The notes beneath the pieces were generated by a model, which was given only the letters and a program-made list of their open reading frames with translations, was not told the origin of the DNA and ran no database searches. A stretch of 64,000 nucleotides of DNA from Gnetum montanum (taxonomy: Eukaryota > Streptophyta > Gnetopsida > Gnetales > Gnetaceae), in assembly GCA_015680685.1 (NCBI GenBank), contig MNCI01003306.1, positions 530,507 to 594,506 on the forward strand, written 5' to 3'. Made by a program: the position numbers and the translations under genes. This document shows positions 46,762 to 58,531 of this stretch, piece after piece (the first letter of the stretch is position 1; every line of letters starts with the position of its first letter).

Positions 46762-49700
46762 CTACCCTCGACTATCTTGGAGCTTATTACACTTATTACG
46801 TTGCCATGCATGATAGAGCGTAAACTTGTCCTTGAACAAAACTGATGCGCGCTCTCGCTTGAATTGCGAATCTTTGCCTGAGGCGGACTCGCAATTTTCA
46901 CGGTGTTTCAGGCGACGCTCATACTCCAATGTATCTATGCTTTCGTTATGGGTGTGAGTTGTTTCTCCAATCCGTTCCATGTATGTTGATGGGTTGCTCT
47001 TTTGATTAGCTGTCAACCACGGGATGTCCACTTGTTGTGTGGTTGCTACATATAGGCACCTTTGTATTTGAGTTTCTAGGGCACACCAGTTGCATGTAGG
47101 AGATGCTAAGCATTCCTCCATATCATCACCCTCTGAGTCACTGTATGTGATGCATGGAACTTTCTTCTTCTTGATCTTTCCATAAATTTTTACCTTAGAT
47201 ATTTCCAAGGAAAGATCACGAATTCCTAGGCATGCGTCTATTGTACTTAGCCATGCCCTTCCCATTATAATTGGGAAGTCCCCTTTGTTGTTGTTGACTT
47301 CTATCACTAAGAAATCAGTTGGGTATGACTAACCACACAAAGTGGTAACGATATCCTCAACCAATCCCAAGGGAATGGTGATGGACTGGTCAGCCAGCTC
47401 TAGTTGAATATTGCTCTTCTTGAGTGGAGGTAAGTTCTAGGCTTGATACATTTCTTGTGAGAGTAAGTTGACTCTGGAACCTGTGTCAAGAAGAGCCTTA
47501 TGAGGTTCATTCCCAGTGACTTGGAGGTAGATTAAGGGACTTCTAGGGTCAAAGGGTTTCCTGGGAAGGTGGCCTACCTTGATCCAGTCGGTAACGGTAT
47601 GTGTTAACATAACCATGTGCGTTGAGCTCTGTGGTTGGTTTGAAGGGAGCTCTGAAGCCTTATTTGTTGGAGGAGCATGCATAGACTCAACTACTTGTGA
47701 TTGTGAGAGCTTGTTTGGGATTTTGGTTCTAAAGAAATGTCTTCTCTTCTTACGGTTGTCAGAACCAGTAGCAGGTTGAAGGTTTAGAGCTCTCGTAGCA
47801 TTACGTTGCTGCGGTTGAGTGGGAAGTTCCCCTTGCATTGTTAGAGCGGGAGGTAGTGGAACTACCGGCGTAAGAGATGCAGATGGATTCAGAGGATGGT
47901 ATGCATGTGGTATGTCTTCCAGAGGAGAAGGAGTCCTTCTAAAATACTCCTGAACTTGGTAGTGATGTTGTGGGGTTGCGTGACCCATAGAGTCACTTGG
48001 ACAAATCGACTGCTACACGTAGTTGCCATATGGGTCTGGTCGCCGGTAAGGGTATTGTTGTCTAGGCGGTGGCATCCCCCATGATTGTGGGTGTTGCCAC
48101 TGCTAGTGTTGCCTGATAGGTTGTGGCGGAGTTCCACTTGCATAGTACATTAACGGTTGGTGGAACTGTCTTGGGTTACCTTGGGGATAAGGTAACCTTT
48201 GGGGTGCTTGTCGTTTGTTAAGTCTTGGGTTGAGTGCATACACCTCAGACTCCTGTAGATGTGAGATTATTGGGCAACATCCCTTAGGATGGTCATATTG
48301 GTAGATCTCACATCCACCATCATTGTTTGTATTAGAATCCACAACCTCATCGATGATAGTCATTTTTCCCTTACCCTTGTTACGTGCAGGGTCTAAATCT
48401 CTCTGCTTTTTCTTATCATGGTCACTACTTCGTTCCTCCTTAGACTCCTCTATGATTTTCAAAACAGTTTCAAATCTACTATCTAAGGAGTTCCACATTT
48501 GATCTACCTTAGCTGACACCTCGGTTGTTAGCTTTTGAAGTGGCAAGGTTTTTCTATTCACCAACTCCTCGAGTGGTGACTCATCCTCTTCCTCACAGAA
48601 TCTCATTCCCCTCTTTTGGAGGGAAGGATCATGGTTGTACTCTTTTGCACTTTCTCTTTTCCATAGCTCCCCTTCTTCTTTAGCTACGTGCTCCAACAAT
48701 CGATGAATTTCATGGGATCTAAGTTCAGATAATCTCCCTTGGGCATATGTCCCAAGGGTTTTCCTAGTTAGGCCATCTACGATGTGGCGGAGTTGATCCC
48801 TTTGTGCATAACCATGGCCCAGGCAACGATGTAACAATGCATAATATTGGCCCATGGCAGCATCCAAGGGTTTTTGAGTATCTTGCTTCCATCCTTGGAT
48901 CTGTTTATGCAAGTTGGACACTCTAGAGTATGTTTGGTATTTATCGTTAAACAATTCTAACATCGTACTCCATCTCCTAATGGTTTCCGGCTCTAAGGAC
49001 TGATACCAACTATCTGCTTCCTTTATGAGTGTCCTAGGAAACAACTTTAATTTCTTCCACTCATTTTCTATGTTTTGCAAGGCACAGGCATCGTGGAATG
49101 CCATTCTGCGGATCAGCATTGTATCCCCCCTCAAATCGTGGGATGTTATTCATATCCAATCTCTTAATTCGAGCATCTTTTTGGTGCCTTGTAGGTATTC
49201 TAATGACCTCCATAATATCTAACATACTTTGGGTGGCAAGTAGGGGTTCTTCATGATCATCTCTCTCATGATGTCTATGATGCCTATGTGGTTTCCTATT
49301 TTCCCTTCTTTCATGCCTTGATTCTCTTGAATGCCCTCGTCCTCGCTCTCAACTCTCTCGTCAAGGTCTCTCATTTTGCTTACCCTTATCCTCACCATTG
49401 TGCTCTCTATGACTGCATCCTGATGTGGAAGGAGAGGGTGAATGGTGTGATGAAGGGGAAGAAGAAGGAGAACCATCACCATGAAGATGTTTCTTACCTT
49501 CTCTTTGGTGGCTACAACCCTGATCGTGATGACGATCCGAATGCCCATCCTTGTCATGTGTTTTTGTTCCCTCAGTGAACACTTGATGTTCATGGGCATT
49601 AGAACTAGGGTTGTGAATCATAGAGTGTAGGTTCTAATACCCCACCTCCTCACCATCGTTAGGAGGGGGAACATCAATTGATAGAGAACCAGTTATAACT
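46762..49700 (-). pseudogene. Element B gag-pro
   Basis: Ty3-type Gag (capsid-like RNA packaging protein) followed by an aspartic protease, minus strand. Gag domain in 49134-48106: AFHDACALQNIENEWKKLKL, WYQSLEPETIRRWSTMLELF, LGHGYAQRDQLRHIVDGLTR. A single zinc-knuckle-like HPKGCC follows. The protease is near 47480 with ALLDTGSRVNLLS and, at about 47280, GDFPIIMGRAWL. From 49134 to 46762 one frame is kept, broken by four codons, all TAG (48103, 48013, 47437, 47328). Near 49105, GYNADPQ and AFHDAC are in different frames, whereas element C reads through the same junction, so B has a small indel there. A Ser/His-rich N-terminal tail lies at 49621-49361. No reverse transcriptase follows. Confidence 0.88.
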
Positions 49701-50255
49701 GGTTCACCATCTCCAATTTTGCTTAGGACGTGCGGGACTCGTTTGCCCTTCAACAATGTATGATGGCTCTCCTGTCATGAGTCCCTTAAACATTGTGCTG
49801 CTATGGGATGGTAATCCCTTGTGTCAAAATCACCTATAACGTATTCACTGTATAGCTACGTCATGCCTATCTGTGCAGGAGCACGAAGGAGCATGTTAGG
49901 GACTACTCAATCTGGAGGTAACACTATGTTACCTTGCAAGTCTCTCCAACACAGTTGTTCATCCTGATGGAGGATAAAAATAAAATTAGGTATATACTCA
50001 TCAGGATGAGTATATACCACCCGGTACTATTGAGGAACTGGTGGTTCTCGGTTATGCATGTTAGACTGCCGACTGTTTCTTGTATGATCCCTAGGTGGTG
50101 AAGTGCTTTTATGAGAAGAAGAAGACATTGTTTCTTATTCGGTGTGCTGATTAACCATTATTTAAAATTTCTTTTGATTAACCCTAAGGGTTCGTTTAAG
50201 CTTCCCAATGAATGTGGATGATTTCCTATGTTCTACTTAGCGTACAAACAACTTA

Positions 50256-50274
50256 GTCCCCGACAATGGCGCCA
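50256..50274 (-). promoter_or_regulatory. Primer binding site, tRNA-Asp type (element B)
   Basis: Minus strand TGGCGCCATTGTCGGGGAC, one base after the LTR end CATCA. The reverse-transcription primer site of many plant Ty3 elements is complementary to tRNA-Asp. Decayed equivalents lie next to the 5' LTRs of A (about 20008-20026), C (left of 54500) and D (38659-38677). Confidence 0.88.
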
Positions 50275-50275
50275 A

Positions 50276-51093
50276 TGATGAGTGGTGAGGTACCCCTACA
50301 CTCAACCATACGAATACGAGCGTTACACGTGCGATCTGGTCGAACTCCATAGACTAAGTGCCTACATGCCTTATGGAACACTTAAGGTTAATCGTTCATT
50401 CTCTTCCCAGACTTACTTGTATTTGTCACGGTTGTATGGTTAAGTAAGTCTGAGGTATATGATTTTTATATCTTTTCTATTTTATCTCCTACACTAATGA
50501 GGTGAAGGGTAAAGAGACTAATTAACTAACTTTAACTAACTAACTAAGCCTTAATTAACCTAGCATCAGTATCCATTCCCACTTACCATTCACACCTTGA
50601 ACCAATGCAACCTTGGTTACCAAACGCTATTTGTTACTGGGATCACCAAGCGTAACGCACATGCTCGAAGCAGTCGTACTAAATGCAGTTAACTAGGAGA
50701 GAAGGGTTGAGAGAGAATTAATTAACTAATAAAGCATTTAAATGGTAAATAATAAATAATAGTAAATAAATTCCTATCTAGCTTAGTCCATGCACTGCAA
50801 GGTTTATCCAATAAGTTCGTCTTTATTTCCATACACAAACTTGTGTTCAGGGACAATATTTGCTCGAATAAAGATCCGTTCACTTTGGAGCTCCTACTGT
50901 GGGCACATGGAAATTATTCTATCTCTGGAGGTATCAAACTACCAGAGTTTTGCTACGGTCTAGGCCTAGAATGAGAAACAAGGGAGAGCTACCTCTTATT
51001 TATAGATTTGACAACGCACTGAGATATCGCGTACGTGATATCGCATCCCTCACGATATCGTGTACACGACCCATGCGATATTGCGTCCCATCA
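50276..51093 (-). repeat. 5' LTR of element B
   Basis: 818 bp, complete, TG..CA. The minus strand begins TGATGGGACGCAATATCGC and ends ACCTCACCACTCATCA. The TATA box is TATAAATA (minus; plus TATTTATAGATTTG near 50997). U3 has repeated palindromes such as GATATCGCG and CGATATCG (51022-51085). Most differences from the other LTR in the first 113 bp are transitions. Confidence 0.9.
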
Positions 51094-51556
51094 CCATGCA
51101 AAGACTTTTAGCTTCCTATTATTGATCAACAATAGAGTAATGATACATTCCATGAGAAGTCATAAACCACATTAAATAAGTTAAGAAGAAAACCCAACAA
51201 ATTCCCTTGAGGTCACACCCTTTTCATTCCCATTTGGTTGTTCCTCTTTCTTCAAGGTATAATAATCATTGATGAATTTTAGTTTCATGAAAGAAGAACC
51301 ATATTTATTTCATTACAAAGGACCTTTTTATTTCGAGAACTGGAGGGATGGATGAGGTGGTCTCATTGCTTCACATAATTACTTACCCAATCATCTTGAT
51401 AGCATAGCACAAAAACCCAACACATTGCATTAACTTCTACATCATGACTAGCAATATTATTAACAAAAACATAAAAGAGATTCATAAAACATAAAGAAAA
51501 TGACTTAAGAAAAGAGAAAAATATTAAGAAAAAATAATTAAGAAATGGAAAACATA

Positions 51557-54300
51557 TTAAGAATTAGAAAATGATGAAAGAAATGGGAAAATGATAAAAA
51601 GTTTAAAACAAAAAAAAAGTGAAAAGCACTTATTAGTTCTTGAACCATGGTGGAGCATCTCCCCCATGACTAATCTTATGACTGCACATTCAGGAGATGG
51701 ACCACAAAATCCCCTAGTTACACACCACTGGTTTCCCATCTATCATTGTTATTGATTTAATTAATCACATGGTAGCACATCTAACATTGGTGATAGTCTT
51801 GTTTGGATCATTCAAAGATGTATCTTCATCTAGACTTGAAGGTATCTCTATTTTAGGGGGTCCAGATGTGTTTACTTCTTCTTCTTGATTTTCAATTTTA
51901 ATTCCTAGGTCTTCGTGTTTAATATCCTTTTCTAGTGTATAATTAGAGTGTAGGATATCTATTTCTAAGTCCTTTATTTCGTTCATTTTCTTAAGTTTAG
52001 AACTAATGAGTGGGTTAGAGGGTTTTATGTATCTTTGAAATAGTTTTATACTTTCATTTTCAAGCCACTGGGTGTCCTCTAGTTTAGTGGGTATTATGTA
52101 GACTTATTTTCACCCACATACTTGTTCCTTAGCTTTGTTGTGGGTTGTGTTAATATTTTAAATTTCTAGCCCACAACTTCACCCTTTACTATTAGGGATA
52201 CATGGATTTTTTTGTCTCTTGATAATGATAGGTTTATCTTTTGTTTCCTATGTTGGAGTGGTGATGGTTGTTGACTTTTGTGTATGATCAGGAGACATCA
52301 TTTCGGAGAGGAAGGGTGTTGCACCAAATTGGCCTTGTGCTGGTTTTGATGTGTCAATAGGTCTATGAGTTTTGTGCTTATGTGAGGAAACTACCCTAAA
52401 GAAAGGATGTTTTTGAGGTTGTGGTTGATATCTACTAGCATTCTGATTTTCGTGTATGTTCACAACATAAGCAACATTTTTCCATTGATGTTATGATGTA
52501 AAACCTTCCTGTGTTATTGGTAGTGACATGTGATGGAGGGAAGTATGAGAATATTGAGGATATGGCAGAGGGTGAGAGATGTGAGGTTGTGATCCCATAG
52601 AAGATGTTGCAGGTTGATGATATTCGGGAGAGTCGTAGTAGTGATTTGAGTTAGAGGAAGTAGAACCAGTTGGGAAAACAAGTTTTTGAACATAATATCT
52701 ATATGGGTCCAACTGGTAATAATCGTAGTGCTAGTTTAATGATGGCCTCTCCCATGACTATGTGTTTTGCCACTACTATTGATAGTAGTTTTGAGGCTAA
52801 TAAGAAGTCCCACTAGTATAGCATAGTTGGTTGTAGGACTGTATATAATTACCTTGTGAGTAAGGTAATTTCCTAGGCATTTATTTTTGTACAAACTTGG
52901 GATTCAAAGAAAAAGCCCAATATTCATGTAGATGTAACATGACTAAGCAATAGCCCTTTGGATGGTCATATAGGTAGATGTCACATCAATCTTCCTCTTT
53001 TGTAGTTGAGTTTATAGCCTCTTCTTCTATAGCCATTTTTCCTTTTTTCTAATAATTGTTCCTAGTTGTTTCTTGGTTCTTTTTCCTTTTGTTTTGATCA
53101 CTTGATTCCTATTGTGTTACTCTATCCTCTATGGTTTTCATGTAAGTTGTAACTTTTTTATTCATGAACTCCCACATTGTATCTATCCTTGCTTCAAGCT
53201 CATCGAAAGACTTTTGTATTGGCAAGGTTTCTTTTGAAATCACCTCATTGAGAGTTGATTATTTTTCCTCATCATAGATATGGACCCCCTTCTTTTAAAG
53301 AGATGGATCCCAATTATATTCCTTTACATCCTCTCGTTTATATAGCTCTCCTTTTTCTTTTGCCACCCGCTCAATTAGAGTTTGTATTTGACAGGCCTAC
53401 AGTTTGAATAGTTGACCTTGGGCATAAATCCTAAGGGTCTCCCTTGTTTCATTATGGAGCCCATCTACGATGTGGAAAAGTTACTCTTTTTGAGAGAAAT
53501 CATGGCTAGGACATCTATGTAGAAGTGAATAGTATCTATCCAAGGCCACATCCAAGAGTTCATGATTTTCTTACTTCCACCCTTAGATTTGTTTTCTTAA
53601 GGTAGACACTCTTACATAGGTTTGGTATTTTTCATTGAAGAGTTCTAGTGTTGTAGACCATTGATGGATTGAACCTAATTCCAATGATCTATACCACTTA
53701 CTCTCGATGTTTTCCAAGGTGCAAGCATCATGAAAGGCTTGTACGTGATGTTGTGGATCAGAATTATAGCCTCTCCTAAATTTATGAATGTTGTCCATAT
53801 TAAGTTGTTTGATGTAGTTTTCCTTTTGATGCCTTTTGGGTATTCTAACTACCTCCATTATCTATGTCATGCTCCTAGTAGCCAATAAGGGTTCTTCATC
53901 ATTCGACATGTTGTGGTGATGATTTCTATTTCTATTTGTCTTACTATGATGATCTCATCTATGCTCACTTTGACGATCTCATCTATTTCTATTTATATCT
54001 TCATCTTGACCCCTTAGTGGAGCTTTATCTCTATACCTACATTCATCTTCATCAGAACTAACCGTTGAAGAGTAAGAGGAAGATGAGGAACTAAGAGAAT
54101 TACCATGGCCCCTATATCATCCCTCATGGTCCCTTGATCTATCTTTTCTAAGTTTACAGAAGGTCCCAAACCTTGAGGCCCTCCTTATTCTAGGGCTTTC
54201 CTCATCTCCTCTAGGATTGTCTATACTAGCTGAACGTAGTCCTTGAGTGTAGTAAGGGTTGAAATGAGTAGATGAAATTCCTACTTAAGGTTTTTCACTT
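51557..54300 (-). pseudogene. Element C gag remnant, protease core missing
   Basis: Best open piece is 53858-53583: GYNSDPQHHVQAFHDACTLE then NIESKWYRSLEL. The later part, 52712-52491, aligns with the proline/histidine-rich gag tail of B. At about 52200-52460 the sequence goes from KHPFFRVVSSHKHKTHRP through ATPFLSEMMSP directly to the third region (KDKPIIIKRQKNPC), so the LLDTGS protease core is absent, at the same place as in element A. A C-terminal acidic segment is open at 51986-51765. The region ends at the internal polypurine motif (51657-51670). Confidence 0.72.
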
Positions 54301-54499
54301 CAATTCTCTTTAGTATAGAACCTATCATTTCTCCTATGAGTGTTCTCATCATACTTGGTCCTATATGAAGAAGACATTATTTTAACATGTGACTTAAAAT
54401 ATTAATATTTTCTAAAAGATAAATTGTAATACTTTTACAGTGATCATGTATAATATAACTAATCTAGATAACTAACACCATCCTTAGGAACAACTCCAA

Positions 54500-55358
54500 T
54501 GATGAGTAGTAGGTACCCCCTACACCTAACCATATGAATCAAAAGTATTCATGCATGATCCAATTGAATTCCATGGATGGGACTAGTTGTGGCATCTAGA
54601 TTGTTATGCCTTGATTGTAGTTCATTGTCTTCCCACTTGGACTAGTGGTAGCTTTGTCATGTATGGTTAGTCCAAAGTTAGGCATATGACTATTGATGAT
54701 ATTTTTGTCTTATGCTACTCCTAACGATAATAGAGAAATCAATTATTTAATCTAATTAACAATGGAAAGATAAAGTCTAAACTAGCCTACAAGTAATGAG
54801 TGTCTATTCCTAGCTTGTGATACACATCTTGAACCCACGTATCCACTACTGGGATTACTAAGCACTATGCTACTAAGGCAAACCAAGTGATAATGCTACT
54901 GGGATTTCCAAGTGAATACATGTTTACACTTGAAATTGGTCACCCTCATTCTGCCAATTTATTAACGTGCATGGAAATGTAAATATTAACTAAGTACATG
55001 GAAAATAAATTGCATGGAAAGTGAATCTAATTTAAGTCAAAGTGTTGCAATGAATAAGAATCAATATTAATCTTATTATCATTCATGGAATGTGTCCAGG
55101 TACAATGTCACTTGAATAAGACGTTGTACAACTAACTCATATCCACACTATGGGCACTCATTGACTGCTCTGTAAGACTACAAAATAAAACTACAAGAGT
55201 TCAACTACTTTATTGATAAAAGAATTAGATGAATCATGCATCTAAGTGTTATAGTTTTAGGCAAGCACACATCCCATGATATCAGATATTCGATAACATA
55301 GCATGTGATCTAATATTCAAGATCGAATATTAGGGCCTAAGTAAAATACAGTTCATTA
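54500..55358 (-). repeat. 5' LTR of element C
   Basis: 859 bp, plus-strand TGATGAGTAGTAGGTACCCC to GTTCATTA. Similar to 40501-41345 along its whole length. Confidence 0.85.
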
Positions 55359-55363
55359 GAACT

Positions 55364-57180
55364 AAACAATCCTTCAATAAGGGTAATAATAAGAAAAAGA
55401 AAAGATACCATGGACATGAACTCTATAAGCAAAAATACAAAGTTAATTTAGTGGAAGAATGTACTAACTCAATCTCAGAAGATAAGAAAGGATGCAAAGT
55501 GTGCCAGTAGAAACATCCTAAGGGATGTTGTGCTATGATGGTCCACTTACATGAATCAAAGGCATATGCACCCAACCCAAAATCCCTCAAAAAGTAGATG
55601 TTAAAAGGTTACCTTACCCTCAAGGTAACTATAGATAGTCCTTCCAACCAACTTATTACCCAAGTGGAGCTTATCCACAACCATAGGAGCAATATAAACA
55701 ACATTGGCAACAACCACAAGTGTAGGCAATGCCAACACCAAGGCAATAGTGTCCATATCAACAACCAAATCCTTATGGATACTATGTGCAATGTCCAATA
55801 TCTTCAGGGAAGACTTCACTTTATACTTCTTAATATTATCCACTTGAGCACTATAGACCTACCACTTCTAGGATGGATTCCAATCCATACGTACATCAAT
55901 CAACGATTGGTACATTAAGTCAACCTTCCAATTCTCTACCTCTAGTGCCACCACTAACAATGCAAGAAGAGCTATCATCATAGCCACAACAAATAAATGC
56001 TGCTAAGAAAGAAAATATACAAAGTAATGATCATACTAGCAATACTAAAGGCAAATCTAAGAAACATCCTTTCTTCAAGACAAGTCTAGAAAGGGTTGGT
56101 AGAGTTAGGACTACACTGAATCATGTTCCTTATATGATAAATCCTTCTATGAAAATTATGTTTCTGCAACAACCAAATCAAAAACTTACAACTATCATGT
56201 TAATAGATATAGTATCAAATAAGATAAAGCCATGGTCACTTTCTAAGAAAAGAATTAATCCAAAAATTCCTTTGATTTATTTATAAGTAGCTAGAAATTC
56301 ACCATGCAAGGCTCTACTAGATTCAGGTTTTGGAGTAAACATGATATCCCAAGAAACATAAAAGGCATGGAACCTATCACCCTTAAGGAAGTGAAACATA
56401 GGATAGAGAATGTAGATCAGTTTGTCACCATTCCTTTGGGATAGATAGAAGATGTAGTGACCACCATCAATGGGTGGTCTTATTTAGCAAATTTCTTAGT
56501 GACCAATGTGAAGAATGATAACAAGGAATTTCCTATCATTATGGGAAGTTATGAATGAGAGATTTATCTATGGAAATCTCTAAGGAAGATAAGCAAGGAT
56601 CCATACATACGCAAAGAATTCCATGCATCACTAATGATAACGAAGGGTGTAGTTATGAACTAAAATTTTAGAATGTCAACATAGTCCTTACACTAGCCCA
56701 TAACAGATGTAAGAAACAAGTGTGTGAACAAAAAGAAACCTGGACCACCAAATCTAAAGACATCCAATGACCAGAAACTGAGACCATAAAACTATCCAGA
56801 ATATGCATGGAAACATCTAACCCACTTATTAATTCCTACCCTAAGAAAATAACCCAAACTAAAAACTCACAAAAGAATATTATAAACCATGATCATACAC
56901 CAATGCATAATGGAAATGGAGGCTTAAAATTTGAATTTAAGAATAAATCATAATGTATAGTTGGATCTTTTCAGAGGGAAATACCATCTAGTCCAATGGG
57001 ATATATATCCTTAGATGATCAAAATTTGATAACCATCAAGAGTACAAGGGATACTAACCAAAAAACTAAATCACTAAGGATGGTAAATGAGAAACCTAGA
57101 GTGTATAATCTAGGGTATCTAGGGTCCATTTTCCAAACACTCATCCATGAGTTTAGTCATGGGGGAGATACCTTATGTTG
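55364..57180 (+). pseudogene. Element D gag C-terminus, protease and third region
   Basis: Continuation of the gag broken at 40495. KHPKGCCAMMVHLHESKAYA at about 55510-55570 matches B's zinc-knuckle-like region. The protease at about 56310 reads ALLDSGFGVNMIS, with DSG instead of DTG, followed by FPIIMG near 56530. A third region (CITNDNEGCSYELKF) and a 61-codon open end (56996-57178, ending TLIHEFSHGGDTLC) follow, the last codons overlapping the internal polypurine motif GTCATGGGGGAGAT. Numerous stops. Confidence 0.75.
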
Positions 57181-58531
57181 ATTAAGGAATTAATAAGTGA
57201 TTTTTAACTTTTTATTTATAATTTTTATTTTACTTTTTACTTTTCTTATTACCATTTTCACATTCTTTGATATCTCTTCATTCTTTTAAACTTTTTTATT
57301 TCTAAAACATTTGCTATTCTTTGATATTTTTCAAATTCTTCCTCTATTTTACCATTTTGCTATGATCTTCATTACCCATTTTGTACATATTTTTGTTATT
57401 TTTCCAATTAAATGCATGGGACAAAGCAAGATGTAGTCCCAATAAGGTGAAGATTGCCCTATATTATCAATCATAAAGGACTAATTACCTATACAATGAG
57501 ACCATGACATCCATCCATCCATTCCAACAATAAGAGGTTCTTACCATGGTCATAATGATATTCTTCTTACAATAAAGCTAAGAATAAACCTATGCTCATT
57601 ATGCTTGGATAGAAGAGTGAAGAACCAAGTGCAAATGAAAAGGGTATGACATCAAAGGGACTTGTGGATTTTCTAGGATTACTATTGTAAGTTCTATCAT
57701 GTTGTCATGGATGTATTATTTTTTGAAGTTCAAATGAAAAATGGAAGTAATAGAACAATAAGTGTTACCTTACCATGTTACTAGAAAGACATGTTACCCA
57801 TGCTTGAAGGTAGTTCTCTAGTAAGGTTGACATAGTAAAAATAAAATAAAAGCATAGAATAAAATTTATCGGGGTCCCACTAGAAAGACATATTACCCAT
57901 ACTTAAAGGTAGGTGGCTTCTCAAAAAATCTAAAAAAATAATAACTATGTGCTACTAATAAAACTCCTTACTTGAACAACATTGTCAAGTGGTAATACTT
58001 CTTGCAACAATGGTAGTCTTATGGTTGTGAGCCCTAGGGATGAGGCAATGCGATGTCACTAGAAAGTGGTTTGGACTTTGGTTTGAATCTTGGATAGAAA
58101 GGCTAATGATTACTTTAACCACACATCATACACAAGAATTCATTATGCATATGGTAAGATACCTCACATCTCGGTTTCAGCAATCCCTTCTATAGTCCAT
58201 TTCATCTCATTGTATATTTAATTATAACTTTGTGGTTTTGTATAATATAGTGTTATTTTTCCAATCTAGCAATACTAACATGTGTGTTTTGCTAGATAGA
58301 TATGTCTTACATTCGATTCCTTGAGTGCCTATAGACACTTTTGGACTTGTCCATATAAGGGCACTAAGGAATGAAGCCTATTTTGAGGAGGACCTACTTG
58401 TATAATTGTTGTATCTCATACTTGACAAGTAATTCCACATCATCTTGTGTCTTCAAAAATAATGTAGACTCAATACATACTTTCCATACCATCTTAGAAA
58501 TTTTGTAACAATTCAAAATCTTCAATCCATC
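57181..58531 (+). other. Element D internal non-coding region
   Basis: T-rich stretch at 57200-57420, then the family-conserved block in reverse (about 58080-58400). No coding sequence was recognised. Confidence 0.5.

Larger units (their letters stand above)
42944..51093 (-). mobile_element. Element B: complete gag-pro LTR retrotransposon inside C
   Basis: 8,150 bp. LTRs 42944-43526 and 50276-51093, perfect 5-bp target duplication CCATG at 42939-42943 and 51094-51098. On the minus strand the 5' LTR ends ..CACTCATCA and is followed by the primer site TGGCGCCATTGTCGGGGAC (50256-50274), matching the 3' end of tRNA-Asp as in many plant Ty3 elements. The 3' LTR is preceded by CATGGGGATA. Coding capacity is gag plus retropepsin only. 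It resembles the non-autonomous TR-GAG type, but with a protease. This is the youngest full element in the nest by position. Confidence 0.93.
40501..55358 (-). mobile_element. Element C: gag-only LTR retrotransposon inside D's gag
   Basis: Minus-strand element with LTRs 40501-41345 and 54500-55358. The flanks AAACT (40496-40500) and GAACT (55359-55363) are a 5-bp target duplication with one mismatch; joining the flanks restores the D gag order seen in element B (..KIIEE..). A decayed primer site lies just left of 54500. Gag remnant 52200-54300; no protease core, reverse transcriptase or integrase seen. Element B is inserted at 42944-51093. Without B it is about 6.7 kb. Confidence 0.85.
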
